NCBI RefSeq assembly: GCF_006715635.1
Contig: NZ_VFNP01000001.1
Span: 2,418,001 to 2,482,000, forward strand
Origin: Streptomyces sp. SLBN-118
GTDB taxonomy: Bacteria; Actinomycetota; Actinomycetes; Streptomycetales; Streptomycetaceae
Direction: 5' to 3'
DNA: 64,000 bases
In this document: piece after piece, positions 47,219 to 56,039 of the stretch
Position numbering within the stretch: position 1 is the first letter of the stretch
Layout of the letters: the number at the start of each line of letters is the position of its first letter
Translations under genes and position numbers: made by a program
Notes under the pieces: model-generated
The model's input: only the letters and a program-made list of their open reading frames with translations
What the model was told of the DNA's origin: nothing
The model's database searches: none

Positions 47219-48649
47219 ATGCGCCGTTCCAAAATCGTTTGCACACTGGGCCCCGCCGTCGACTCCTACGAGCAGCTCAAAGCGCTCATCGAGGCCGGCA
47301 TGAACGTGGCCCGTTTCAACATGAGCCACGGGACCCACGCTGAGCACGAGGAGCGGTACCACCGCGTCCGCAAGGCGTCCGAGGACACCGGCCACGCGGT
47401 GGGCGTGCTCGCCGACCTCCAGGGCCCCAAGATCCGTCTGGAAACCTTCGCCGAGGGGCCGGTCGAACTGGTCCGCGGCGACGAATTCACGATCACCACC
47501 GAGGATGTCGCAGGCGACAAGTCGATCTGCGGCACCACCTACAAGGGCCTGCCGGGCGATGTGTCCAAGGGCGACCAGATCCTGATCAACGACGGCAACG
47601 TCGAACTGCGGGTCGTCGAGGTCGTGGCCCCCGAGGTCAAGACGATCGTCGTCGAGGGCGGCGTCATCTCCGACCACAAGGGCATCAACCTGCCGGGCGC
47701 GGCCGTCAACGTCCCCGCGCTCTCGGAGAAGGACGTCGAGGACCTGCGCTTCGCGCTCCGTATGGGCTGCGACCTGGTGGCGCTGTCCTTCGTACGGGAC
47801 GCGAGCGACGTCAAGGACGTCCACAAGGTGATGGATGAAGAGGGCCGCCGGGTCCCGGTCATCGCCAAGGTGGAGAAGCCGCAGGCGGTCGCCAACATGC
47901 AGGACGTCGTGATGGCGTTCGACGGCGTGATGGTGGCGCGCGGTGACCTGGCCGTCGAGTACCCGCTCGAGAAGGTCCCGATGGTGCAGAAGCGCCTCAT
48001 CGAACTGTGCCGCCGCAACGCCAAGCCGGTGATCGTGGCGACCCAGATGATGGAGTCGATGATCACCAACTCCCGCCCGACGCGCGCCGAGGCGTCCGAC
48101 GTCGCGAACGCGATCCTGGACGGGGCGGACGCGGTCATGCTGTCCGCCGAGTCCTCGGTGGGCGCGTACCCGATCGAGACCGTCAAGACGATGTCGAAGA
48201 TCGTCGTCGCGGCGGAGGAAGAACTCCTGTCGAAGGGCCTCCAGCCCCTGGTCCCGGGCAAGAAGCCCCGCACACAGGGCGGTTCGGTGGCCCGTGCGGC
48301 CTGCGAGATCGCGGACTTCCTGGACGCCAAGTCCCTGGTGGCCTTCACCAAGTCCGGCGACACGGCCCGCCGGCTGTCCCGCTACCGCGCGGAACAGCAG
48401 ATCCTGGCCTTCACGACGGACGCCTCGACGCGCAACCAGCTGACGCTGAGCTGGGGCGTGGAATCCTTCCTGGCACCGTTCGTGGAGACAACGGACGCGA
48501 TGGTCGACCTGGTGGACGCGGCGCTGCTGAAGCTCCACCGGTACAACGAGGGCGACATCATGATCATCACGGCGGGGTCCCCGCCGGGGGTGCCGGGGAC
48601 GACGAACATGGTGCGGGTGCACCATTTGGGCGGGGTGGACGCGAAGTAG
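47219..48649 (+). CDS. pyk: Pyruvate kinase
   Basis: A 476-aa cytoplasmic enzyme converting phosphoenolpyruvate and ADP to pyruvate and ATP. Motifs are RRSKIVCTLGPAVDS, ARFNMSHGTHAEHEE, LADLQGPKIRLE, IAKVEKPQAVANM, the signature MVARGDLAVEYPLEKVPMVQ, ATQMMESMITNSRPTRAEAS and DAVMLSAESSVGAYP. The C-terminal regulatory domain is present (VAFTKSGDTARRLSRYR). The start is ATG 47219 with AGGA upstream; the frame is open back to 47141. It ends just before a terminator. Confidence 0.97.
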   Translation: MRRSKIVCTLGPAVDSYEQLKALIEAGMNVARFNMSHGTHAEHEERYHRVRKASEDTGHAVGVLADLQGPKIRLETFAEGPVELVRGDEFTITTEDVAGDKSICGTTYKGLPGDVSKGDQILINDGNVELRVVEVVAPEVKTIVVEGGVISDHKGINLPGAAVNVPALSEKDVEDLRFALRMGCDLVALSFVRDASDVKDVHKVMDEEGRRVPVIAKVEKPQAVANMQDVVMAFDGVMVARGDLAVEYPLEKVPMVQKRLIELCRRNAKPVIVATQMMESMITNSRPTRAEASDVANAILDGADAVMLSAESSVGAYPIETVKTMSKIVVAAEEELLSKGLQPLVPGKKPRTQGGSVARAACEIADFLDAKSLVAFTKSGDTARRLSRYRAEQQILAFTTDASTRNQLTLSWGVESFLAPFVETTDAMVDLVDAALLKLHRYNEGDIMIITAGSPPGVPGTTNMVRVHHLGGVDAK

Positions 48650-48671
48650 TCCCGCCCGCTTGCGGAGACGA

Positions 48672-48710
48672 CGAGGGCGGTACCCCCGATTGGCCGGGGC
48701 ACCGCCCTCG
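48672..48710. terminator. Stem-loop terminator after pyk
   Basis: CGAGGGCGGTACCCC pairs with GGGGCACCGCCCTCG (one bulge), starting 23 bp after the pyk stop. It can also end transcripts of the convergent small-gene pair. Confidence 0.75.
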
Positions 48711-48805
48711 CCCTGTTCGTTTCAGGTGGTGACCTCGATGCCCTCCGGCGTGGGCCGTACTCCCTGTCGGAATACGGCCCCACATTGGTTCAGGCGACCT
48801 GCCGC

Positions 48806-49114
48806 TCACACTCTGGCGTCGTCCCCGTCGTCGGGCACCGCCGAGACGATCACAGCGGTGGGCGGCGGTGGCTCCGGCGTATATACGTACGTGACGGTCA
48901 GGCCGGGCAGAGATTCACGCGGTTCGGTCCTCGTCACCCAGATCTCGGTGCCGCCTTTCACGACGCCGACCATGCGTCCGAGGCGCGGAGTCGCTTCCAG
49001 CTCCGCGCGGAGCTCATGGACCACGGCGGCGGCACGCCCACCCATCTGCTCGACGCGTTTGCGGGCCGCGTCGGTGAATTCGGTGATGACGCGCTGCTCT
49101 TCCTCCCCGGTCAA
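48806..49114 (-). CDS. Small conserved protein, possibly ParE/RelE-like
   Basis: A 102-aa protein I cannot name with certainty. It begins with a long helix (EEQRVITEFTDAARKRVEQM, then AAAVVHELRAELEATPRLGR). A run of predicted strands follows (TEIWVTRTEP, GLTVTYVYTPE, TAVIVSAVP), the helix-helix-sheet order of RelE/ParE toxins. The start appears to be TTG 49114, whose bases overlap the stop of the partner gene (TTGA). The pair's tight coupling and sizes resemble a type II toxin-antitoxin module; this is inference, since no family catalytic residues were identified. Confidence 0.65.
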   Translation of the reverse strand: MTGEEEQRVITEFTDAARKRVEQMGGRAAAVVHELRAELEATPRLGRMVGVVKGGTEIWVTRTEPRESLPGLTVTYVYTPEPPPPTAVIVSAVPDDGDDARV

Positions 49115-49416
49115 CGCTCCCCCTGTCCCTTGCTCTCCTTGAGACCGAGCGCGAGCTCAATTCCTTCGGCGAGCGCTTCGTCGAATCCGGGGGAGCAGCG
49201 TGTCAGGACGTGCCCTCGGTAGGAGGCGATGATCTCCGACACCTCATGCAGATCGGTGTACTCGACACGCTCCAAGGTGGCCGCCAGCTCGGCCTCCATA
49301 CGTGCCAGATCGCCCGGAAACCCCAGCCCGGCGGCGAGAGCCGCTCGGACCTCGCCGAGGGTCCGCATGGGGGGAGGCTCGACCGGCGCGGTGGGCAGTA
49401 TGGGCTGCGTGGTCAT
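49111..49416 (-). CDS. Small acidic helical protein paired with the preceding gene
   Basis: A 101-aa acidic, mostly helical protein (MRTLGEVRAALAAGLGFPGD, MEAELAATLERVEYTDLHEV, FDEALAEGIELALGLKES). No DNA-binding motif is obvious. ATG 49416 has a strong AGGAGGA about six bases upstream. It is the first gene of a two-gene unit, overlapping the next start by 4 bp. If the pair is a toxin-antitoxin module, this would be the antitoxin. A housekeeping role is equally possible. Confidence 0.65.
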   Translation of the reverse strand: MTTQPILPTAPVEPPPMRTLGEVRAALAAGLGFPGDLARMEAELAATLERVEYTDLHEVSEIIASYRGHVLTRCSPGFDEALAEGIELALGLKESKGQGER

Positions 49417-49626
49417 ACGGCTTCCTCCTGTACCAGACCGCCGGCGGCTGGTGCCCGCGCGTGCGCGGTGTAATCACCAGCTCATTACCCGCAAAGTACA
49501 CCGAGTCCTGGCCGACATGCGGGCACTGCCGGCACAGGGCACCCGGAAGTGATCACCACCGTCGGCTCGCCATGGCTGGTCCAAGACCATTTGAAGCGGG
49601 CAGGTCCGGATACAGGTAGACGGCGA

Positions 49627-49660
49627 GGCGGTGCCCGGCCCGTGCAGACCGAGCACCGCC
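49627..49660. terminator. Stem-loop after the toxin/immunity operon
   Basis: GGCGGTGC (49627-49634) pairs exactly with GCACCGCC (49653-49660), 14 bp past the stop of the leftward immunity candidate. The rest of the 49417-49673 gap holds no gene. Confidence 0.65.
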
Positions 49661-49673
49661 CTGGGCTACTTCG

Positions 49674-50111
49674 CTAGCCGACCTCACCCCACTGCGCCGG
49701 GTACGCCGGAGGCCACGGCTTGGAGAAGTCGAAGAGCGACTCCCGGTCCATCAAGGCGTACTCCGCTTCACGCCATGACGGTTGCCCGCCAACGACGAAG
49801 CTGCCGTCGTCGGGTGCAAGCATCCACGTCCACTCCGCGTCCTTCTCGGCGAGGCCGTGCCGCTCGCGCAGCTCGGCGAACTCGGCGGCGGTGGCCCTCC
49901 GGACGTGCAGGCCGTCGCGGTAGTAGGGCTTGAGGAACATCAGCTCCACATGGGCGATCCAGACCTCCACCCGTGTGGTCGTCTCGTCGACCGCTAGGGC
50001 CTCGCTCCACAGCATCAGTTGCCGGTGGGACGGCTGGAACTGGACGACCCGGAAGAGCCTTCTCCCGCTGACGTACTCCGTCACTGATTCCGTTCTTCCT
50101 GCAGGCGCCAT
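49674..50111 (-). CDS. Candidate immunity protein for the ALF/Hint polymorphic toxin
   Basis: A 145-aa protein without a signal peptide and with no family I recognise. It has mixed strands and helices (YVSGRRLFRVVQFQPSHRQL, TRVEVWIAHVELMFLKPYY, EWTWMLAPDDGSFVVGG) and an acidic, aromatic-rich C-terminus. ATG 50111 overlaps the stop of the giant toxin gene (TGATG). Immunity genes lie immediately 3' of toxin tips in polymorphic-toxin loci, so position and coupling, not homology, support the call. It should act in the cytoplasm by binding the last ~150 residues of the upstream protein. Confidence 0.72.
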   Translation of the reverse strand: MAPAGRTESVTEYVSGRRLFRVVQFQPSHRQLMLWSEALAVDETTTRVEVWIAHVELMFLKPYYRDGLHVRRATAAEFAELRERHGLAEKDAEWTWMLAPDDGSFVVGGQPSWREAEYALMDRESLFDFSKPWPPAYPAQWGEVG

Positions 50112-53100
50112 CACGGGATCCAATCCGCTGGCGAGTTCTTGAACTCGTACGGAGCATTCTTCCAGTACCACTCGATCGACTCGAAGGTCCGCTTCTCGAG
50201 GAGCACCTTGACCCGGAGCGTGGCCATCTCCCACGCGGTGCCGTAACCCTCCCGGGTGGCCAGTTGCCAGTTGGGGCCGACGACTTCCTGACCTCGTTTG
50301 ACGAGCATGGCCAGGGCCTCTTCGGCAGTGGTCGCGCCGGCCACGCCGTCCAAAGATACCGCCAGCCTGACCGTTTTGTTCTCGATGGCCGCCTCCACTC
50401 CGACCATCCACGCGGGTTTGCCGCCCGCTATCCCCACCGGTTTCGCGAAGGCGCGGCCGTTGAACGTCCGGCCCCCGAGGCTCGCGGCGAGATCATCCAC
50501 CGCCGGGTTGATCCCGAGGAAGATGTGTTCCCCGTCCGCAACAAGGTCCTTGATCAGCGTTTCGAGGCACTCGTTGTGGACGAGGACGGGCGTCGAACCC
50601 GAGTACACGTAATACGTGTTGCTGCTCTCGACCTCGAAGTTGAAGACCCGCGTCTTCCCCTTGACCAGGGACGTGCTGAGCACCCGCTCGCTGGCACCAG
50701 CCTTCGTCTGGAATTCGTCACCGGCCCGCAGGTTGCGGGACTCCACCCAGCCGCGGTCCTGAACCCAGAATCTATGGGTGTCGGTGGCCTCGACCTCTCC
50801 CCCGGCCGTCTTGATCCGCACGAGCTGGTCCACCGTGCGGTCGAACAGCTTGAGGACCCTCTGCAGTGACTTCCGCCCTGTCACCTGATCGGTGGACCAG
50901 ACCCGATCCCCCACCTTGATCTGCTCGATGGGTTTCGGACCGCTCTCTGTCGCGACCTTTGTGCCGGCCGGGAAGCATTTCCCAACGAGCGCCTCACCCG
51001 CCGCCCGCTCAAAGTTGGCGACCGCCGAAGCACTCAGCCCTGAGCCGCGCAGGCCCCAGATGGCTGTGCTCAACCGGGCTCCGTTCACCATCGCCATGCG
51101 CACGACGAATGCCGCCGCGACCGCCCGGAACAGCAGCTCCGGAATGATGATGCTGCCGGCGAGCCACAGGCAGCCGCTCAGCTTGAGGTGCGCGCAGTCA
51201 ACGATGTCCTTGACCGCAGCCCAGGCCAGCGACTTAAGGACGGACTCGGTCAGCTCCAGCCCGTCGACGTGGACCTTGTCCTCGCGGAACGTAACGTCCA
51301 GCGGCGAGCTCGTGAGGTAGTCGCGCTTGATGCTGCTGCCGCAGTTCGGGCGCGAGACCCCCGGCAGCGGGCACGTCTCAAGATAGAAGTCCATCTCGCC
51401 GTAGACGTGGTACTCCAGATCGACCTCGCAGCCGATCTGGCCCCCACTGTGGCTACCGACGCAGTCGCTCTTGGGATTGATGTCGACCTTGGAGTCGTCG
51501 CTGGGGCGCATCACGACGCCGTCGACGCCTGCCGGGCCGCTGCCGGACCGCTCCTGCTCCTGCTGGGCCTCAACCTCAGCCGTCTGTGTGCGGATCGCCG
51601 CTTGCGCAGCCTCCACCGCCAGGTTGCGGGCGTTCGCCGCAGCCGCCTCGGCCGTGGTCGCGTCCCGCTCGGCCTGGTCGGCGACACCGCGTGCCGTGCT
51701 CGCGTCCGTCTCCGCCGCAGTGGCCGCACTGCGGGCAGAGGCGGCATCCCGCTCGGCGTCAGTCGCGGCAGCATCGGCTTGCGAGGCGTAACTGCCCGCT
51801 GAGTCGGCCGCGCCTTGTGCGCCCTCGGCGTCCTCGGTGGCCTGCTGGTTGTACGCGACGGTGTTGGCTTCGGACCTCTTCGCTGCCTTGGCCGAGGCAT
51901 CCGCCGCGCTGGCGGAGGCCTGAGCCTGCTCCGCCGACTTGGCGGCATTCGCCGCAGAGCCCGCGGCACTGGCTGCCGCCTCCGCCGCCGCCTTGGCGTC
52001 CGCGCTCGCCTTTGCGGCCAGCTCCTTCGCCAGGGCCGCAGCCTTCGCGGCCTGCTCGGACTTGGCCTTCGCAACCGCCGCCTGTTGCTCGGCCGCGGTC
52101 TTCGCGGCCTGCCCGGTCAGTACGGCCAGGCCGGCCGAGGAGTCCGTTTCCTTGTACGGCGAGCCCAGCTCGATGGCGTCGTTGGCCGGCTTGACGACCT
52201 GCGCCGCCGAATCACGGGCGGCCGTGGCCGCCTGAGCGGTGGCGTACGCGTAGCCCGCGGTACGGATTGCGTCGGCACCGGCCAGCACGGCCTCCGAACG
52301 GGCCACGACCGCATGCCCCTTGGCCTCAGCTGCCTTCTGCTTGGCGGTCTGGGCCTCCGCCTTCGCTGTGATGGCATTCCACTTCGCCGCGTCCGCCGCG
52401 TCGATGGCGTCGGCGGCCGCCGCGTGTGCCTTCTTCACCGATGCCTCGGTGATGGCTACGTCTCGCTTCGCACCATCGGCCGCCGCCTGGGCACGCTTGG
52501 CTGCGCCATCCGCACGGGTCGCCGCGGCACGGGCGTTGGTCGCCGCCTCGGTCGCGTCGTCGGCCGCGGACCGGGCAGACGTGGCAGCGGCAGTAGCATT
52601 GTTCGCCGCGGTACGTGCCTTGGTGGCGGCCGCACGGGCCTCGATTGCCGCTTCGGTCCCCTCCACGGCTGCAAGGAGTGCCTCCGCGGCTTCGGCCTTC
52701 GCGGTCAGGGTGTCCCGCCTGCGCTCGGCCTCAAGGGCTCCGTTGCGAGCCGTCCTCGCCCTGCCCTCGGCCGCCAGCGCGTCGTCCTTCTTGCTCGCCG
52801 CGGTGGCTCCGGCACTCTGTGCCGCCGCAAGCTGGTCCGCCGCGACCTGCCGCTCGGACTGCGCCTTGGTCTCGGCAGCCGCGGCCTTTCCGCGCTCGGA
52901 CTCCGCCAGTTCCTTCTGGGACTTGGCGTAGTCGCGCTCGGCCTCGGCCTTGGCCCGCTTGGCGGCTGCGTCTGCGGCCGCGGTCTTCGCGGTCTGCTCC
53001 GCTGCCTCGGCCCTGAGCTGGGCAGCCTTCGCCTTGGAAGCGTTCTCGGCGGCCTTGACCGCCTGTGCCGCAGCACCGTCCGCGGCGGCCTTCGCCTGGA

Positions 53101-54589
53101 CGGCGGCCTCCTCGGCGGCCTTGCGGCGGAACTCCGCCTTGGCGGCGTGAGCTTGGGTCATCGCCAGCGCGTTGAGGGTCTTGGCATCGGCCGCGGATGC
53201 GCGCGTCGCGTTCAGCGCGGTCTCGGTGGCCTTGGCCGCGGCCACCGTGGCCGCGGCCGAAGCCTTGGTTATCTGGGCTGCCTGCTGCCCGTACATCAGA
53301 CCGCGGCCGCGCGGCTGGCCCGCGGCGTCGGCGACGGCGTACGCCTCGGCCTGCGACTTGTCGACCTTCGCTTCCTGGGCCTTGGCGTCGACGACGGCGC
53401 GGGAGGTGACGTACAGGCGGCCGGTGGCGCGCGCCTGCGCGTTGAGGATCCGCTTGTTCACCTCGGCGAGCGTGGCCGCCGTCGGGTAGTCGGTGTTCTT
53501 GGCAGGGTCCTGCGTCGTCCAGTACGCCCGCCACTGCGTGAGGCGACTGGCGATCATCGACTGGCCGAGGGCCTCACCCATGGCCTGAGACGCCGTCTGC
53601 AAGGCCTTGTTGGCCTGCGCCTCGGCGGTCATGATCGTCTCACGCTGAGCCTTCTGGCCCGTGAGCTCGTTCTGCCACTCCACGGAAGCGGTGGCCGCCT
53701 CGGCGCCGAGGACCTTGTGCGGGTCGTACGGGTTGTGGCTGGCACAAGAGGCGAAGCGCGCCTTGAGGTTCTCGACATCGATCCGGAACTCCATCGAGTC
53801 CGGGTCGGGCGCCGTCGTCGGAAACCCGCCGTTCTGAAGGAAGATCCGCGCGTCATCGGCGTACATGGGGTGCATGAACGTCATGCCCTCCCACGCCTTG
53901 CGGTCCTCGTACGTCTCGTAAACCGCCGGGTAGTACCGCGTGGTGGCGATGGAGGTGACCGCGTCGACGGACTCCTTGCTCGCCGGAGGCGTCATGTCCT
54001 CGTAGAAATCACCCTCCGAGGTCCAGAACTGGTCTGCGATCCAGCCAGTGAGGCCCGTCTGCCAGAAGATCGTGCCTTGGTCGTCGCCGGGGTTACCCGG
54101 AGGCTCATAGTCGTAGCCCGGGACGTCCCAGAACCCAGGGAAGCTGCTGAGCTGGTCCTGCCATGCCTTCTGGCGCCCGGGGTTGAGCTCGTGCAGCTTG
54201 TCGAGGGCGTGCTGGTGGTCCTTGTCGTACGCAAGGGAGAGCGGGGTGGGGTCCCAGTAATCGGAGGCTGCCGCCGCGTGCAGCTCCTCGTCGGTACCGG
54301 CGAGGCCCCCGCGGGCGATCGCCTTCATCTCTGCGCCGCCCTTGCGCAGGATGTAGTTGAGGCGGCACTGGTCCTGGCGGACCTTGGCCGCCTCTTCCAG
54401 GTTGAAGCCCTCGGGAACGTCCTGGGCGTCGGTCGCCGCGGCATTGAGGAAGTCGGTGTCAGCGGGCGGGGTCTGCAGCCCACTGCCGGAAACGGTGACG
54501 GCCAGCGAGGTGGCCAGGGCTGTGGCGGCCAGAAGTCTCGACCATCTGCCGACTCTGCGGCGTCTGGGCGGATGTGCGTTGCTGCTCAT
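50111..54589 (-). CDS. ALF-type polymorphic toxin with Hint domain and C-terminal toxin tip
   Basis: A 1492-aa exported protein. It has an Arg-rich signal (RRRRVGRWSRLLAATALATS, then LAVTVSGSG) and an N-terminal ~330-residue domain (VRQDQCRLNYILRKGG, then LAGTDEELHAAA). About 700 residues of Ala/Lys/Glu-rich heptad-like coil of the ALF type follow (e.g. PRGRGLMYGQQAAQITKAS). Next are a Cys-bearing segment and a hydrophobic stretch (LKSLAWAAVKDIVDCAHLKL...). A Hint domain spans ~1203-1341 (CFPAGTKVATESG with Cys1205, ATDTHRFWVQD, TPVLVHNEC). The toxin tip is ~1342-1492 (GEHIFLGINPAVDDLA, GTAWEMATLRVKVLLE, FESIEWYWKNAP); I cannot assign its activity. The Hint domain probably releases the tip. 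Operon with an FG-GAP gene upstream and an immunity candidate downstream. Confidence 0.88.
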   Translation of the reverse strand: MSSNAHPPRRRRVGRWSRLLAATALATSLAVTVSGSGLQTPPADTDFLNAAATDAQDVPEGFNLEEAAKVRQDQCRLNYILRKGGAEMKAIARGGLAGTDEELHAAAASDYWDPTPLSLAYDKDHQHALDKLHELNPGRQKAWQDQLSSFPGFWDVPGYDYEPPGNPGDDQGTIFWQTGLTGWIADQFWTSEGDFYEDMTPPASKESVDAVTSIATTRYYPAVYETYEDRKAWEGMTFMHPMYADDARIFLQNGGFPTTAPDPDSMEFRIDVENLKARFASCASHNPYDPHKVLGAEAATASVEWQNELTGQKAQRETIMTAEAQANKALQTASQAMGEALGQSMIASRLTQWRAYWTTQDPAKNTDYPTAATLAEVNKRILNAQARATGRLYVTSRAVVDAKAQEAKVDKSQAEAYAVADAAGQPRGRGLMYGQQAAQITKASAAATVAAAKATETALNATRASAADAKTLNALAMTQAHAAKAEFRRKAAEEAAVQAKAAADGAAAQAVKAAENASKAKAAQLRAEAAEQTAKTAAADAAAKRAKAEAERDYAKSQKELAESERGKAAAAETKAQSERQVAADQLAAAQSAGATAASKKDDALAAEGRARTARNGALEAERRRDTLTAKAEAAEALLAAVEGTEAAIEARAAATKARTAANNATAAATSARSAADDATEAATNARAAATRADGAAKRAQAAADGAKRDVAITEASVKKAHAAAADAIDAADAAKWNAITAKAEAQTAKQKAAEAKGHAVVARSEAVLAGADAIRTAGYAYATAQAATAARDSAAQVVKPANDAIELGSPYKETDSSAGLAVLTGQAAKTAAEQQAAVAKAKSEQAAKAAALAKELAAKASADAKAAAEAAASAAGSAANAAKSAEQAQASASAADASAKAAKRSEANTVAYNQQATEDAEGAQGAADSAGSYASQADAAATDAERDAASARSAATAAETDASTARGVADQAERDATTAEAAAANARNLAVEAAQAAIRTQTAEVEAQQEQERSGSGPAGVDGVVMRPSDDSKVDINPKSDCVGSHSGGQIGCEVDLEYHVYGEMDFYLETCPLPGVSRPNCGSSIKRDYLTSSPLDVTFREDKVHVDGLELTESVLKSLAWAAVKDIVDCAHLKLSGCLWLAGSIIIPELLFRAVAAAFVVRMAMVNGARLSTAIWGLRGSGLSASAVANFERAAGEALVGKCFPAGTKVATESGPKPIEQIKVGDRVWSTDQVTGRKSLQRVLKLFDRTVDQLVRIKTAGGEVEATDTHRFWVQDRGWVESRNLRAGDEFQTKAGASERVLSTSLVKGKTRVFNFEVESSNTYYVYSGSTPVLVHNECLETLIKDLVADGEHIFLGINPAVDDLAASLGGRTFNGRAFAKPVGIAGGKPAWMVGVEAAIENKTVRLAVSLDGVAGATTAEEALAMLVKRGQEVVGPNWQLATREGYGTAWEMATLRVKVLLEKRTFESIEWYWKNAPYEFKNSPADWIP

Positions 54590-54607
54590 GCCAGTTCAGC
54601 CGTCCTG

Positions 54608-55504
54608 TCAGAAGAGCGTGTCGAAGGAGCCCCAACCGGAGGTCCCGATCTGGACCCGGGGGGCGAAGGGAGCGGTCGCGTTGCCGGTGCCCTTGAAGAG
54701 CCACAGCGAGCCGGCGCTGTCGCTGGCGATGAGGTCGGTCTTGCCGTCGCCGTCGTTGTCGCCGCTGGAGACAATCGACTTGTACGCTTCCCAGCCTTTG
54801 CCGACAGTGATCCGGCTGCCAAGTGCCGCGTCCTGTGCGGCGTTTCCGGTGCCGGGGTAGATGTAGAGGGTTCCGTCGGTACCACGAGCGATCAGGTCGG
54901 CCTTACCGTCACCGGTGTAATCGCCGCGTCCGGCCAGGGCGTTCATCCCGTTCCAGCCGGCGGTGCCGATGCGGATCCGCGCCACCAGGGAGCCGTCTGC
55001 CTTGCCCTGGTAGAGCCAGAGCGTGCCGTCGGTATGACGGGCGACGATGTCGGGATCGGTGGCGCCGCCCATATTGCCTACGGACACCAGCAGGCTGTAC
55101 TGGTCCCAGCCGCCGCCGATGACCTTGCTGTCGTTTCCGTGTTCGGCGGTGTAGTAGAGCGTGGTACCCGTGCGGTGGTACAGGTCGTTGCCGGTGCCGT
55201 TCTCAGAAACGTTGGCCTGGACGAAGGCGTTCACCTCGGCCCAGCCGCCGCCCATGTCGACGAGGGGCTTGACCCCACCGGTGCCCTTGGGCTCGTAGTC
55301 GTAGAGACGGCCGGCCTTGCGGCCGAAGAGTGGGAACATCACAGGGCCCGGGGCAGCCTGGGTGGCCTGCGCGGCCGCGTTGTCCGCCCGGTCGTCACGG
55401 AAGGGCGGCGCCGCCCTGGCCACGAGGACGGTGGTTATCGCGATGGCGAAGCCCACCGCATAGATCACCGCCCGGCACACCGGGCGGCTGAGATGTCTGA
55501 ACAT
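54608..55504 (-). CDS. Secreted FG-GAP/VCBS repeat protein
   Basis: A 298-aa protein with an N-terminal signal/anchor (VIYAVGFAIAITTVLVARAA). It then has four or five blades of an FG-GAP beta-propeller; clear calcium-binding-type repeats are GDYTGDGKADLIARGTDGTL and GDNDGDGKTDLIASDSAGSL, each followed by YPGTGN or FKGTGN. Such propellers bind surface or cell-wall partners. It ends 18 bp before the giant toxin gene on the same strand, so the two are probably co-expressed. It could be a surface adaptor for the toxin, as inference. Confidence 0.88.
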   Translation of the reverse strand: MFRHLSRPVCRAVIYAVGFAIAITTVLVARAAPPFRDDRADNAAAQATQAAPGPVMFPLFGRKAGRLYDYEPKGTGGVKPLVDMGGGWAEVNAFVQANVSENGTGNDLYHRTGTTLYYTAEHGNDSKVIGGGWDQYSLLVSVGNMGGATDPDIVARHTDGTLWLYQGKADGSLVARIRIGTAGWNGMNALAGRGDYTGDGKADLIARGTDGTLYIYPGTGNAAQDAALGSRITVGKGWEAYKSIVSSGDNDGDGKTDLIASDSAGSLWLFKGTGNATAPFAPRVQIGTSGWGSFDTLF

Positions 55505-56039
55505 GAATGTGGAGGGTCCTCACAGGAGTTACCTGCGCGGGCACATGGAGGGTCGCTGCACAACGGCCGCCCCCCGACGCCCGCGCGCCGGGTCATGCGA
55601 CCACAGCGTGATCACCCTAGAGCGCAGAGTCCCCGAATAGGAAAGGTTTTTGGAACTGATGTGCGGATGTAGGCACATCTCCTCCATGGCCCACCCGCAC
55701 CTCCCCCGGCTGTCGCACATCGAGCTCGCCCCGGACAGCCTTTCCCGCCATCGGCGCGCGGCATGACAGGCGAACAGGTGGCCAACTGAGAGACGAGGCC
55801 AGCTCGGCGGCGTCGCTCAGGCCGGGCGCCGCCCAGCGGGTCAGGAACGCCTGCAGGATGCGCCGCAGATGCCGCGCGGAGTGTGTACCCACCGTGAAGC
55901 CCGCGCTGCAGCAGTGGTCAGTCGGCGCTGACGAGAAGTCAGTTGCGTGATTTATGTCACCAGAGCGGAGTGGCGCGCTTACGCTCGGCTATGACCGGAA
56001 ACGTACGCCGCGAGGCGTGAGCTTGGGGGTGACCGCCGC
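55505..56039. other. Divergent intergenic region with a decayed gene
   Basis: This gap carries the promoter of the leftward FG-GAP/toxin operon (near 55510-55660) and that of the rightward XRE gene (TTGCGTGATTTATG, 55943-55956, lies in an AT-richer stretch). Between them is a short relic described separately. Confidence 0.5.
55617..55892 (-). pseudogene. Probable remnant of an anti-sigma-type ATP-binding protein
   Basis: The first ~35 codons read GTHSARHLRRILQAFLTRWA and PGLSDAAELASS, which matches the start of the HATPase_c_2 domain (usually continuing SELVTNAVRH). Here the frame runs into unrelated sequence instead. Genes for such proteins often stand divergent from an XRE/DUF397 pair, exactly as here, which supports the identification. 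No N, G1 or G2 ATP-binding box is left. Confidence 0.45.
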
